Assembly: GCF_900100005.1 (NCBI RefSeq)
Contig: NZ_FNEB01000006.1
Coordinates: forward strand, 124,001-188,000
Direction of reading: 5' to 3'
DNA: 64,000 nucleotides
From: Lutimaribacter saemankumensis
GTDB lineage: Bacteria > Pseudomonadota > Alphaproteobacteria > Rhodobacterales > Rhodobacteraceae
In this document: positions 1-7,926 of the stretch, piece by piece
Layout of the letters: each line of letters begins with the position of its first letter
Numbering within the stretch: the first letter of the stretch is position 1
Translations under genes and position numbers: made by a program
Notes under the pieces: model-generated
Seen by the model: only the letters and a program-made list of their open reading frames with translations
Databases searched by the model: none
What the model was told of the DNA's origin: nothing

Positions 1-213
1 GCCCTTGTCAAAGATCACCGCCACATGGGTCGGCGCATCCGACCCGTTGGCATTGCCGTCGATATAGCGCTGCAACATGTTGCAAAAGCCGCTGACCGCC
101 CCGATCGGCAGCCCGTCGGATTTGCGCGTCAGCGGCGGCAGGGCGTGGTAGGCGCGAAAGATATAGGCCGATCCGTCGATCAGGTGCAGGTGACAGCCTT
201 TGCCGAATGCCAT
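1..213 (-). CDS. polA: DNA polymerase I, N-terminal fragment (5' nuclease domain)
   Basis: Only the first 71 codons lie in the window; the gene continues past position 1. The start is the ATG at 213, with a GGAGGAAA Shine-Dalgarno just upstream. The residues read LIDGSAYIFRAYHALPPL near position 12, then an AVSGF segment and a VAVIFDKG strand. These are hallmarks of the FEN/5'-3' exonuclease domain of bacterial Pol I, including the first metal-binding aspartate in LIDG. Pol I fills gaps and removes RNA primers during repair and lagging-strand synthesis. Whether the 3'-5' exonuclease and polymerase domains follow cannot be seen, but nothing here suggests a stand-alone nuclease. Confidence 0.9.
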   Translation of the reverse strand, partial: MAFGKGCHLHLIDGSAYIFRAYHALPPLTRKSDGLPIGAVSGFCNMLQRYIDGNANGSDAPTHVAVIFDKG

Positions 214-279
214 GGGTGTTTCCTCCGCGCGGTGATTGTCCGCCGTTCTTGCCACGAAGCGCCGCGCGCTTCCAGCAGC

Positions 280-1032
280 TTAACGGCCCACGGGGCAGGG
301 AAACGGGCCGGTATCCGGGCGCTCGGCCTCGACCAGGCGCTGCAGTTGCGCGCGATCCATCCGGCCCAGGACCGCCGTCCGACCGATCACCAGCGCGGGC
401 GTGCCCGCGAACCCGAAGGTCCGCGCCAGCGCCACGGTCCGTACGAATCTGCGGTCGATCTCCGGGTCGGACATATCCGCCAGCAGGCGGGTGGAATCGA
501 TGCCCAGCTCGTCGGCCAGCCGCGCAAGATAGCTGTCGGTCGGCAGCAACGCCGCCCCCATCAGCCGCGTGTGAAAAGCAGCCCTCGCGCCCTGCCGTTC
601 CGCGGCCAGCGTGGCACGGGCGGCGCGTTCCGACATCGGGCCCAGGATCGGCCATTCATGCCAGGTGACATGCACGCCCGGGCCTGCGTCCATCTCGGCC
701 AGGATCGGGCTGACCTTGCGGCAGTTCACGCAGCGCGGGTCCGAGAAATAGGCGATCGGCACGGCATCCGCCGGCCTGTCGGGCGCGAACAGCGCCGTGC
801 AGATATCCGGCAGTTCCACCGCCGGTGTGGGCGCGCTGCCCAGCCCCACGAACGGCGTCGCACCGGACGACACCGCCCCGCCGGCCACGCGGCGAAAGCC
901 CGGCATGCCGGGAAGCGGCTCATATGTCAGCGAAGGTGCGGAAATCCGGCGCAGCAGGCCCGCGCCGCCATAAGCCGCGCCGACCATTGCGCCCGCGCCC
1001 GCGAGTTTCAGGAAAGTCCGCCGGGCGCTCAG
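280..1032 (-). CDS. Tat-exported DsbA-family thioredoxin-like protein
   Basis: About 250 residues. The N-terminus has a twin-arginine signal ([20 protein letters not shown]). A thioredoxin/DsbA-like fold follows, with a redox CVNC motif in [12 protein letters not shown] and a cis-proline region near TPALVIG. It probably acts on periplasmic disulfides; the substrate is unknown. The start is unusual: an in-frame CTG at 1032-1030 overlaps the TGA of the upstream zinc-protein gene as CTGA and gives a textbook Tat leader. The alternative ATG at 1083 would put 17 extra residues before the twin arginines and overlap the neighbour by 55 bases. I prefer the CTG start, but this is inference. It is likely cotranscribed with the zinc protein. 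Confidence 0.75.
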   Translation of the reverse strand: MSARRTFLKLAGAGAMVGAAYGGAGLLRRISAPSLTYEPLPGMPGFRRVAGGAVSSGATPFVGLGSAPTPAVELPDICTALFAPDRPADAVPIAYFSDPRCVNCRKVSPILAEMDAGPGVHVTWHEWPILGPMSERAARATLAAERQGARAAFHTRLMGAALLPTDSYLARLADELGIDSTRLLADMSDPEIDRRFVRTVALARTFGFAGTPALVIGRTAVLGRMDRAQLQRLVEAERPDTGPFPCPVGR

Positions 1033-1208
1033 ACCTTGCCCTCGAAATCGCGATGCACGTATTTCGCATCGCAATAGGGGCATTCGACAAAGCCGGTGTC
1101 ATGCGGGATCTGCAACCAGACACGGGGGTGGCCCAGCGCGCCTTCGCCACCGTCACAGGCGATTCGCCAGCTGTCCACAACCTTGGTTTCCGGGGCGTCG
1201 ATCGTCAT
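1029..1208 (-). CDS. Zinc-finger protein of the NDUFS6-like (CHCC) family
   Basis: A 59-residue protein with the signature [15 protein letters not shown] and a C-terminal [10 protein letters not shown]. This is the C-H-C-C ligand set of the small zinc-binding family related to complex I subunit NDUFS6. In alphaproteobacteria it is usually a stand-alone small protein thought to associate with NADH dehydrogenase; no nuo genes are nearby. The ATG at 1208 is chosen because AAGGGA sits about 9 bases upstream. The ATG at 1217 directly abuts that AAGGGA and so lacks spacing. It ends in a 4-base overlap with the DsbA-like gene. Confidence 0.8.
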   Translation of the reverse strand: MTIDAPETKVVDSWRIACDGGEGALGHPRVWLQIPHDTGFVECPYCDAKYVHRDFEGKV

Positions 1209-1281
1209 CGGGGACATTCCCTTTCGGCTGCTGATGGTTTAGCCCCTTATGGGCGATGCAGCGAACGGGGGCAAGTGGGGC

Positions 1282-2211
1282 ATGAGCGGGAACGCGATCG
1301 AGATCGAAGGCTTGCGGAAAACCTATGCCGGGCAAAAGGGCACCGGGCCCAAGGACGCGCTGAAAGGCATCGACCTCGCGATTCCCGAGGGCTCGGTTTT
1401 CGGGCTTCTGGGGCCGAACGGCGCGGGAAAGTCGACGCTGATCAACATCCTTGCCGGGCTGGTGGTGAAAAGCTCCGGCCGGGTGCGAATCTGGGGGTTC
1501 GACCAGGACGTGAACCCGCGCCAGTCGCGCGCCGCCATCGGGGTGATGCCGCAGGAATTGAACCTCGATCCGTTCTTCACCCCGCGCGCTGCGCTCGAGG
1601 TGCAGGCCGGGCTTTACGGCGTGCCGAAATCGCAGCGCCGCTCGGACGAGATACTTGAGCTGGTTGGACTGTCGGACAAGGCCAACGCCTATGCCCGCAC
1701 GCTCAGCGGGGGCATGCGCCGGCGGCTTTTGCTGGCCAAGGCGCTGGTGCATTCGCCGCAGATCCTCGTGCTGGACGAACCCACAGCCGGGGTCGATATC
1801 GAACTGCGCCAGATGCTGTGGTCGAACGTGCGCAAGCTGAACGAACAGGGCATGACGATCATCCTGACCACCCACTACCTCGAAGAGGCCGAAGAGATGT
1901 GCGACGAAATCGCCATCATCAACCACGGCGAAAAGGTGGCCCAGGATAGCACTGCCAACCTGCTTGGCCGGATCGACGCCAAGACGATGGTCATCCACCC
2001 CGCCAGCGAGGCCGACACCCTGCCCAGCGGCAAGGGGATGGAGGTCGACCGCCGCCCCGACGGCGCCATCGCCATCACCTACCGCGCCGCCGAAACCTCG
2101 GCCGAGGACGTGCTGGCCGCCGTGCATGACGCCGGCATCTCCATCCGCGACGTCAAAACCGAAGAGGCCGATTTGCAGGACGTGTTCCTGGAACTGACAC
2201 GCGCGGGGTAG
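1282..2211 (+). CDS. ABC transporter ATP-binding protein (ABC-2 / DrrA type)
   Basis: About 309 residues. It has a complete nucleotide-binding domain: Walker A GPNGAGKST, signature LSGGM, Walker B ILVLDEP and the switch histidine in TTHYLEE. A C-terminal extension of about 80 residues is typical of DrrA/YadG-type exporters. No membrane subunit is adjacent, since the next genes face the other way, so the permease must be elsewhere. The ATG at 1282 follows a G-rich ribosome-binding stretch; an ATG 33 bases upstream (1249) is possible but adds a non-conserved tail. Role: energises export of an unknown substrate at the inner membrane. Confidence 0.88.
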   Translation: MSGNAIEIEGLRKTYAGQKGTGPKDALKGIDLAIPEGSVFGLLGPNGAGKSTLINILAGLVVKSSGRVRIWGFDQDVNPRQSRAAIGVMPQELNLDPFFTPRAALEVQAGLYGVPKSQRRSDEILELVGLSDKANAYARTLSGGMRRRLLLAKALVHSPQILVLDEPTAGVDIELRQMLWSNVRKLNEQGMTIILTTHYLEEAEEMCDEIAIINHGEKVAQDSTANLLGRIDAKTMVIHPASEADTLPSGKGMEVDRRPDGAIAITYRAAETSAEDVLAAVHDAGISIRDVKTEEADLQDVFLELTRAG

Positions 2212-2241
2212 GGGCGCCAGTTGGGGCGTTTTCTGGCCGCG

Positions 2242-2664
2242 TCACTCCTCGCGGTCCACCCGCCCCCGTAGCGCCTTGACCTCGCCGCGCTGTTTCTTGC
2301 TGGCAAGGCGGCGCTTCTTCGACCCCAGCGTCGGGCGGGTCGGGATGCGGCGCTTGGGCTTGCGGGTGGCCTGTTCGATCAGCTCGGCAAGGCGCTGGCG
2401 CGCGATTTCGCGGTTGCGCGCCTGGCTGCGGGTCTCGTCCACCTGGATGACGACCGCGCCTTCCTTGGTCCAGCGGCGCCCGGCCAGACGTTTCAGCCGT
2501 GATTTCACCGGCCCCGGCAGGTTGGGCGAACGCTCGGCCTCGAAACGCAACTCCACCGCCGTGCTGACCTTGTTGACGTTCTGCCCGCCAGGCCCGCTGG
2601 CGCGGATGAACTGCTCGGTCAGCTCCCAGTCCTCGATGGCGATGTCGTCGGTGATGCGCAGCAT
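2242..2664 (-). CDS. arfB: Alternative ribosome-rescue factor ArfB (peptidyl-tRNA hydrolase)
   Basis: 140 residues. The catalytic GGQ motif sits in ASGPGGQNVNKVSTAVEL at about residue 26, as in class I release factors. The codon-recognition domain is missing and is replaced by a lysine/arginine-rich tail (RRLASKKQRGEVKALRGR). That is the ArfB/YaeJ layout: the basic tail enters the empty mRNA channel of a stalled ribosome and GGQ hydrolyses the peptidyl-tRNA. Length fits the family. The gene is convergent with the ABC ATPase gene. Confidence 0.93.
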   Translation of the reverse strand: MLRITDDIAIEDWELTEQFIRASGPGGQNVNKVSTAVELRFEAERSPNLPGPVKSRLKRLAGRRWTKEGAVVIQVDETRSQARNREIARQRLAELIEQATRKPKRRIPTRPTLGSKKRRLASKKQRGEVKALRGRVDREE

Positions 2665-2705
2665 GGCCTCATCCTATCGCAGCTTGCCGCGGGCAGCCAG
2701 CCAAC

Positions 2706-2740
2706 GGAAAGGGCCGCCCGACGGTACGGACGGCCCCCAC
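2706..2740 (-). terminator. Intrinsic terminator of the small transcript
   Basis: GGGCCG at 2711-2716 pairs with CGGCCC at 2731-2736, with further CCG/CGG pairing inside. Read on the minus strand, the stem is followed by a short U run (from aaa at 2708-2710). It therefore ends a minus-strand transcript coming from the 2805-2925 region, just before arfB. Confidence 0.6.
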
Positions 2741-2804
2741 AGAATTCGGAGGTGGTCTCGGTTAGGTCACCACCAATTCAGGGTCTTCGCACCCGAGGGC
2801 TGCC
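2741..2804 (-). ncRNA. Structured 3' region of a putative small RNA
   Basis: On the minus strand, directly after the micro-ORF stop, the RNA can form two hairpins. In the first, GGGT and ACCC close around a GCGAAG loop. The second is longer: GAATTGGTGGT pairs with ACCACC and then AATTC across a small bulge. The terminator stem follows. The same small locus holds a TTGACA box, a strong ribosome-binding site and an 18-codon frame, so it looks like an independent gene for a small RNA, a micropeptide or both. No homology search was possible. Confidence 0.45.
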
Positions 2805-2861
2805 TCAGTTGCGCATCTCCTGAACTGTTCCGACACCTCTCTCCATTATCCCATTAGACAC
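2805..2861 (-). CDS. Putative 18-residue micropeptide with an extended Shine-Dalgarno
   Basis: A GTG-initiated frame encodes MSNGIMERGVGTVQEMRN and stops at TGA (2807-2805). It is preceded 5 bases upstream by AGAAAGGAGGTG (2878-2867). This is a perfect 12-base complement to the usual 3' end of alphaproteobacterial 16S rRNA, far stronger than any other site in the window. A consensus TTGACA lies at 2925-2920, just after the yhhQ stop, but I see no good -10. I do not recognise the peptide. It may be translated, or the site may serve to capture ribosomes or to regulate. Moderate confidence that this is functional, low on what it does. Confidence 0.45.
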   Translation of the reverse strand: MSNGIMERGVGTVQEMRN

Positions 2862-2932
2862 TAGAGCACCTCCTTTCTGCTGTTGAACCGTAAGGTCAGC
2901 CTGCCACAGAAATCGGGTATGTCAAAACAAAA

Positions 2933-3568
2933 TCATGTGGTCCGGGGGATAAGCGCCCCCACGATGATGCGGAAGGGTACAAGTGCCAAAATAGCGAGCG
3001 AAAGTTTCACCAGCCAGTCGGCCACCGCCAGCGACACCCAAAGCGGCACCATCGGGCCCATGCCAAGCAGCGGCAGGGTCTCGCCCGCCCAGGACACGTC
3101 GTTGCCCGGCTCAAGCCAGGTCATCGAGGCCGAGAACGCGATGGTAAAGAACAGCGCCGTATCGAGCGACGACCCCACAAGGGTCGAGGCCAGCGGCGCG
3201 CGCCACCACTTTCCCTCGCGCAGGCGGTCGAACACGGCGATGTCCATCATTTGCGCGGTCAGAAAGGCCAGGCCCGATCCGATGGCAATGCGCAGCGTGA
3301 CCGCCGGATAGGTGTATCCGTCGCCCTGCAGCATGATCTGGGTGCCGATGAGCGAACAGATCACGCCCACCACGAACCCGGCGGCCACCACCTTGCGCGC
3401 GGCCTGCACACCGTAGACGCGGTTCATTACGTCGGTGACAAGGAAAGCCAGCGGATAGGTGAATGCGCCCCAGGTCAGCCATTGGCCGAACAGGAACTGA
3501 ACAAGGATGTTCGAGGCCACGACGATCGCGGCCATGGCAATAATGCCGGGAAGATGGGTGCGGGTCAT
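2933..3568 (-). CDS. yhhQ: Queuosine-precursor transporter YhhQ
   Basis: 211 residues with about six hydrophobic segments. The family-typical stretch AFLVTDVMNRVYG lies at about 40-55, followed by GSGLAFLTAQMMDIAVFDRLR and a conserved tryptophan/serine-rich centre (KWWRAPLASTLVGSSLDTALFF, quoted here by its key residues W134-W135 and S-S-L-D). YhhQ proteins import preQ0/preQ1, the precursors of the tRNA nucleoside queuosine, across the inner membrane. No queuosine biosynthesis genes are adjacent. The leader (3569-3649) has a small CCTGC/GCAGG hairpin but no convincing preQ1 riboswitch. Confidence 0.88.
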   Translation of the reverse strand: MTRTHLPGIIAMAAIVVASNILVQFLFGQWLTWGAFTYPLAFLVTDVMNRVYGVQAARKVVAAGFVVGVICSLIGTQIMLQGDGYTYPAVTLRIAIGSGLAFLTAQMMDIAVFDRLREGKWWRAPLASTLVGSSLDTALFFTIAFSASMTWLEPGNDVSWAGETLPLLGMGPMVPLWVSLAVADWLVKLSLAILALVPFRIIVGALIPRTT

Positions 3569-3649
3569 ATCTGTGATCCGTTTTTACAAGGTTGCGGAGA
3601 CTTGGCCCTGCAAACCGCAGGACGCGCCGCGTTTACGCCCTGTGCGCCC

Positions 3650-4546
3650 TTATTGCAAGGGTTTGTCGATCACGTATTCCACGATCTCGGTCCGTTGCAG
3701 CCTGCGGAAATTGTCGTCCGAGATCATGCTCAGCCGTATCCGCCCTTCGCCATCCCGCCAGACCGAGATCCCTTCGAGGTTGTCATGTGCCAGGATGGCC
3801 GAACTCATCAGAACCTCGCCCGCCTGTATGCCGCCTTTCAGCGGTTCGATACGGCGCAAGCGGCTGCGGAACCCGATCCCGTTGAACCCGCGTTCCAGGA
3901 TATAGAGCCAGCCGTCCGGCCCGAAATCGGCCCCCACGGGCAGGTAATCGGGATGCCGTTCCAGCCGCGCGACCATCTGCCAGCGCGGGGCGGTGAACAT
4001 CCAGACCGGAAAAGGCCGCCCGTATTCGCCCGACCGTTCCGGCAGGGTGAAAAGCCGCCCCTCGCCGTCAATGGCCAGCGCCTCCATCCCCGAATTGTGC
4101 TGGACCACCTGCAATTCGGGATGCAGGGGCAGTGTTCCCGCGGCTTCGGGCGCGGGGGGCAGGCGGGCGATCATCGGCTCGCCCTCGTAGCTGATGAAAA
4201 TCGTCCCGTCCGGCGCGATTGCCAGCCCCTCGGCATCCCGGGTGTCGTCCGGCAGGCGGCCGGCCGCGCGGGTGGCGATCTCGTCCATGCCGGTCAGCGT
4301 GACGCCCGTGATCCGGTCGCCCTCGCGGGTCAGGTCGGCGGTCAGGATCAGCCCGCGATCCGAAATCGCGGTCAGCGCCATGCCATCGTCCGACATTTCC
4401 AGCCCGGACAGGCCGCCGAACCCGTCCGCGTCGGCCTCCCAGGTGTAGTGTGACAGGAACCGCGCCTTCGGCCCGTCGGCGGTCGCAGTCGTCGCACCGA
4501 TCGTGGCCAGCGCCGCGATCAGGGCGCGCGCAGGACCGAAACGCAT
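3650..4546 (-). CDS. Secreted esterase-like phytase-family (beta-propeller) protein
   Basis: 298 residues starting MRFGPARALIAALATIGATT, a signal peptide ending near TATA-DG. The mature part repeats beta-propeller strands with the phytase-like signatures GLSGLEMSDDG, AISDRG, EGLAIAPDG and DNLEGISVW (PF13449-type). Family members are periplasmic proteins annotated as phytase or esterase, mostly without proven substrates. The start at 4546 overlaps the 3' end of mepA by 28 bases, which suggests translational coupling in the MFS-mepA-esterase chain. In-frame starts further upstream lie entirely within mepA and are unlikely. Confidence 0.8.
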   Translation of the reverse strand: MRFGPARALIAALATIGATTATADGPKARFLSHYTWEADADGFGGLSGLEMSDDGMALTAISDRGLILTADLTREGDRITGVTLTGMDEIATRAAGRLPDDTRDAEGLAIAPDGTIFISYEGEPMIARLPPAPEAAGTLPLHPELQVVQHNSGMEALAIDGEGRLFTLPERSGEYGRPFPVWMFTAPRWQMVARLERHPDYLPVGADFGPDGWLYILERGFNGIGFRSRLRRIEPLKGGIQAGEVLMSSAILAHDNLEGISVWRDGEGRIRLSMISDDNFRRLQRTEIVEYVIDKPLQ

Positions 4547-5460
4547 TGATTGGGCAGATCGGCCAGCGTGTATTCGCGGCGTGGCTTGGGTTTGGGTGCG
4601 TTCGGGTCGGGCGGCGGCGGGTTCAGGATGTTGCGCTGCCATTGGCGGGCATCGGCGCAGCCGTCCCCGGCAGGCGGCGTATCCTGGTCGACGCAACCGC
4701 GGGCGCCCCTGGGGCAGTTCAGCCGCACATGGAAATGGTAATGATGCCCCCACCAGGGCCGCACCTTGCGCAGCCAGGCGCGGTCGCCCTTTTCATCGTC
4801 GCACATCTGAACCTTGGCGCCGGGAAAGACGAAAATCCGCGCCACGCGCGGGTCTTTCGCGGCGGCCTTGATGATTTCGTGATGGGCACGGGTCCATTGG
4901 CCGTTCACATAGGCCCCGTTCGCCCGCCGCATCGAGATCGACGAGATATTCTCGCGCTCGCCGGCGCTCAGGTTCAGGCGGTCGGCGGGGCGCATCCAGA
5001 TGTCGATATCCATGCCGATCTGGTGGCTGCGGTGCCCGGTCAGCATCGGGCCGCCGCGCGGCTGGCTGATGTCACCGATATAGAGCCCGTTCCACCCCGG
5101 CTGCTGCGCCGCCTTGGCCGACAGATCCCGGATGAACCCGATGGCTTCGGGATGGCCCCAGTTGCGGTTGCGGCTCAGCCGCATGGCCTGCCAGGTCGGT
5201 CCGGTTTCGGGCAATTGCGCACCCCCCGCAAGACAGCCCTTGGCGTAGCCGCCAAAGGGCTCGGGTGCTTGTGACGACCCGCGCGGGGCGGCGCCGAAAA
5301 GCTGCTTGGCCTCGACCCCGCGCATCGCGGCGGGGATGGCCTGCTGCGTGGAAACCCGTGGCGCCGCAGCCGAGGTTCCGTCGTAATCGTCGGTAGTGGT
5401 GCGGCTGCCGCAGGCGGCCAGCGTCAGGCAGAGGGCTGCAAGGGCTGCGCGTCGGACCAT
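4519..5460 (-). CDS. mepA: Penicillin-insensitive murein endopeptidase MepA (lipoprotein form)
   Basis: 313 residues. The start MVRRAALAALCLTLAACGS carries a lipobox (LAAC), so it is probably a lipoprotein; Escherichia coli MepA is a soluble periplasmic protein. Metal-site motifs of peptidase family M74 are present: SHQIGMDIDIW (H-x3-D-x-D type) and WGHHYHFHVRLNCP near the C-terminus. Cysteine-rich ends (CPRGARGC, DGC) could form disulfides. The enzyme cleaves D-Ala-meso-DAP cross-links in peptidoglycan. Its 5' end overlaps the MFS gene by 37 bases. Confidence 0.9.
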   Translation of the reverse strand: MVRRAALAALCLTLAACGSRTTTDDYDGTSAAAPRVSTQQAIPAAMRGVEAKQLFGAAPRGSSQAPEPFGGYAKGCLAGGAQLPETGPTWQAMRLSRNRNWGHPEAIGFIRDLSAKAAQQPGWNGLYIGDISQPRGGPMLTGHRSHQIGMDIDIWMRPADRLNLSAGERENISSISMRRANGAYVNGQWTRAHHEIIKAAAKDPRVARIFVFPGAKVQMCDDEKGDRAWLRKVRPWWGHHYHFHVRLNCPRGARGCVDQDTPPAGDGCADARQWQRNILNPPPPDPNAPKPKPRREYTLADLPNQCVSVLRAP

Positions 5461-6794
5461 GTGCCGTGATCTCCTTCCGGTTTCACCCAGCGTAGCAGGA
5501 ACAACCCGATCAGGAAAAGGGCGATCAGCGGGGTTACGCCCAACTGCTGGCTGCCGGTCATGGCGGTGGCGATCCCGATGGCGGTGGGGGCCAGGAACGA
5601 TGTCGCCTTGCCCGCCAGTGCATAAAGCCCGAAGGCCTCGGTCATGCGCTCTGGGTCGGCCTGACGCACCATCATGGTGCGGCTGGCTGCCTGGATGACA
5701 CCGCCCGCCGCCCCGATCAGCGCCCCCATCACGTAGAACGCGATGTCGGGCAGCGACGACTCCGGCCCCACCGCAATGCCGTAAACGCTCTCGCGTGAGA
5801 TGAACACGATCGAGATCGCCACAAAGCTCAGCACCAGGATGCAGACCGTGATCACCGGCTTGGGCCCGAAGGCCTGGTCCGCGCGCCCGCCGATCATGGC
5901 AAAGACCGCGCCCGTGATGATCGCGATGATCCCGAAGATGCCGGTGTCGACGACCGACCATTCCAGCACGCCTGCGGCATAGATGCCGCCGAACACATAC
6001 ATCCCGTTCAACGCGTCCCGGTAGAACATCGAACTGCCCAGATAAGCGAATAGCGACGGCTTCGAAGGCAGCGCCCGCACCGTCGTGACGACCTCGCCCA
6101 AGGCCTTTTTCAGCGCGCCTTTCGGCGGGCGGGTCGGCTTGGGGTCGCGCACCCACAGGAAGAACGGGATCATGAACACCGTGTACCAGATGGCCGTCAG
6201 CGGGCCCACCGCACGGGTGCCTTCGCGGGTGGCTGCATCCAGCCCCAGGATCGGGTCCAGCCCGATGAAGGTCTTGCCGGTATCGGCGCTTTCGGCCAGC
6301 AGAAGCAGCATGATCACCAGCGCCACCAGCCCCCCGGCATAGCCGAAGGCCCAGCCGTTGCCGGAAATCCGCCCGATCTGGTCCTTGGGGCCAAGGTCAG
6401 GCAACATCGAGTTGGTGAAAATCGTGGTGAACTCCATCCCGATCATCCCGATCGCAAAGGAAAACAGGATCAGGTACAGGTTGAAATCGCCCGGCACGGC
6501 CCACCAAAGGCAATAGGCGCCGACGATGTAGAGCAGCGAAAAGAACCATATCCAGCGCAGCCTGTTGCCCGACAGATCGGACAACGCGCCAAGGATCGGC
6601 GCCAGTATCGCGATGACGAACCCCGCCGCCCCGATGCCGAACCCCCAGGCCGATTGCGCCGCCGCCCCGTCCCCGATCAGCTCCTTGACATAGGGCGCGA
6701 AGATGAAGGTGATCAGCAGCGTGTTGTAGGGCTGGCTTGCCCAGTCAAAGAAATACCATCCCCAGATGCGCTTGCGTTGCGATGGTGCCGCCAT
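5424..6794 (-). CDS. MFS transporter of the UMF1 / Atg22-like family
   Basis: 456 residues starting MAAPSQRKRIWGWYFFDWAS, with about 12 hydrophobic helices. The WGWYFFDWASQPYNT segment at the N-terminus is typical of UMF1/Atg22-type permeases (exporters, amino-acid effluxers in fungi). The substrate in bacteria is unknown. The start at 6794 is the first methionine that keeps the conserved N-terminus without a long basic, non-conserved extension. It heads the MFS-mepA-esterase minus-strand unit, with overlapping ends. Confidence 0.85.
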   Translation of the reverse strand: MAAPSQRKRIWGWYFFDWASQPYNTLLITFIFAPYVKELIGDGAAAQSAWGFGIGAAGFVIAILAPILGALSDLSGNRLRWIWFFSLLYIVGAYCLWWAVPGDFNLYLILFSFAIGMIGMEFTTIFTNSMLPDLGPKDQIGRISGNGWAFGYAGGLVALVIMLLLLAESADTGKTFIGLDPILGLDAATREGTRAVGPLTAIWYTVFMIPFFLWVRDPKPTRPPKGALKKALGEVVTTVRALPSKPSLFAYLGSSMFYRDALNGMYVFGGIYAAGVLEWSVVDTGIFGIIAIITGAVFAMIGGRADQAFGPKPVITVCILVLSFVAISIVFISRESVYGIAVGPESSLPDIAFYVMGALIGAAGGVIQAASRTMMVRQADPERMTEAFGLYALAGKATSFLAPTAIGIATAMTGSQQLGVTPLIALFLIGLFLLRWVKPEGDHGTWSDAQPLQPSA

Positions 6795-6864
6795 GCCCGC
6801 TCTCCCCCCGTTTTCCGGGATAAGACAGCCAAAGCATGACGCTGGCAAGACAATCCTTGACCGC

Positions 6865-7401
6865 TCAGTCCTGCATGGGGGGCCAGGGGCGGGCGTCCTC
6901 GGCGGCGATCCACTTGGCCACCCAGTCGGGGATCGGGCGCGTCGCGCCGGCCTGACCGAGGGCCGCAAGCACACGGTCGGTGCCGACGATGCCATCCTGG
7001 TCGGTCACCGCCGCACGATACAGGATATGGCCAGCGCATTGCCCGTCGCGCCGCCACATCGACTGTTCCAGATATACGAACCGCCCGTCCCAGCACAGCG
7101 CCCGGCTGCGCATCTCGATCCGTTCGAACAGCCGCACCCGGCGGCGGTACCGCACACAGGCGCCGGCCATCGTCAGGCCCCACCGGTTGTCGCGCAGCAT
7201 CGTGATCAGCCCCACCCGGTGCGCCAGCGGAATACGCCCCAGGTCATAGAGCGTCAGCGTGCGCCCGTTGTTCAACTCCATGAACGGGTCGAGATCCCAG
7301 GGCAGGCAGACGTGATGCGACACATGCACCCCGTCCAGCGGCAGGTCGGGCAATCTGCGCGCGCGCATGACCTGCGCGGCAAGGCGGATAAACGGATACA
7401 T
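6865..7401 (-). CDS. Acyl-CoA thioesterase-like hotdog-fold protein
   Basis: 178 residues. The region LPWDLDPFMELNNGRTLTLYDLGR is the hotdog active-site helix of the 4-hydroxybenzoyl-CoA thioesterase/THEM6-like group; its key residues are D37 and N44-N45 in ELNNGR. A central RVRLFERIEMRSRALCWDGRFVYLEQ beta-strand pair follows (key: R-F-E, W-D-G-R-F). It probably hydrolyses acyl-CoA thioesters; the chain specificity is unknown. It is the first gene of the minus-strand group before the divergent yggT. Confidence 0.75.
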   Translation of the reverse strand: MYPFIRLAAQVMRARRLPDLPLDGVHVSHHVCLPWDLDPFMELNNGRTLTLYDLGRIPLAHRVGLITMLRDNRWGLTMAGACVRYRRRVRLFERIEMRSRALCWDGRFVYLEQSMWRRDGQCAGHILYRAAVTDQDGIVGTDRVLAALGQAGATRPIPDWVAKWIAAEDARPWPPMQD

Positions 7402-7531
7402 CGCGGCCTCTTGTCTTTTGCGGCGGGGTGCCGCGCGCGGGGCGAAAGGTCAAGCGCGACGGTGCGGCAACCCTTGCCCTTCATGGCGCGCGCGCTTACC
7501 TCTTGCGCGACGAAAGAAAGGTTTTGCGCAA

Positions 7532-7816
7532 ATGATGGCGATTTACGGCCCGCTGGCCCTCATCCTCGATGTGATGTTCTTCATCCTTCTGGCCCATATC
7601 ATCATGAGCTGGCTGATCAATTTCCAGGTTCTCAACCTCAATCAGCAATTCGTGGCGCAGATCTGGTATGGCCTGAACCGCCTGCTCGAACCGATCTACA
7701 CGCCGATCCGCCGGATCCTGCCCGATACAAGGCCGCTCGACCTGGCGCCGCTGGTCCTGTTCATCATCATCATCTCGCTGCGCGACTACATTCTGCCCGA
7801 ACTTCTGCTGCGCTGA
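7532..7816 (+). CDS. YggT-family membrane protein
   Basis: 94 residues with two hydrophobic segments (IYGPLALILDVMFFILLAHI and DLAPLVLFIIIISLRDYIL). The family motif RLLEPIYTPIRRILP lies between them at about 54-68. This is a single YGGT domain; many bacteria have a duplicated version. YggT proteins are inner-membrane proteins linked to cell-division and osmotic functions, with no defined biochemistry. The first of two tandem ATGs (7532) is used; AAAGG lies about 10 bases upstream. Confidence 0.85.
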   Translation: MMAIYGPLALILDVMFFILLAHIIMSWLINFQVLNLNQQFVAQIWYGLNRLLEPIYTPIRRILPDTRPLDLAPLVLFIIIISLRDYILPELLLR

Positions 7817-7926
7817 GGCGCGGTCCGTCTAAATCCGCGAAAACGCCTGGCGGGGCTTGATCCCGCTAGCTGTGGTATGGGATATCCCAAACAAGAGCAG
7901 ATATAGACAATCCCGCAGGATTCCCC

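Noticed and set aside
3569-3649. Possible preQ1 riboswitch before yhhQ
   Set aside because: A small CCTGC/GCAGG hairpin and an AAAAAC string are present, but I cannot fit the loop and pseudoknot consensus of any preQ1 class.
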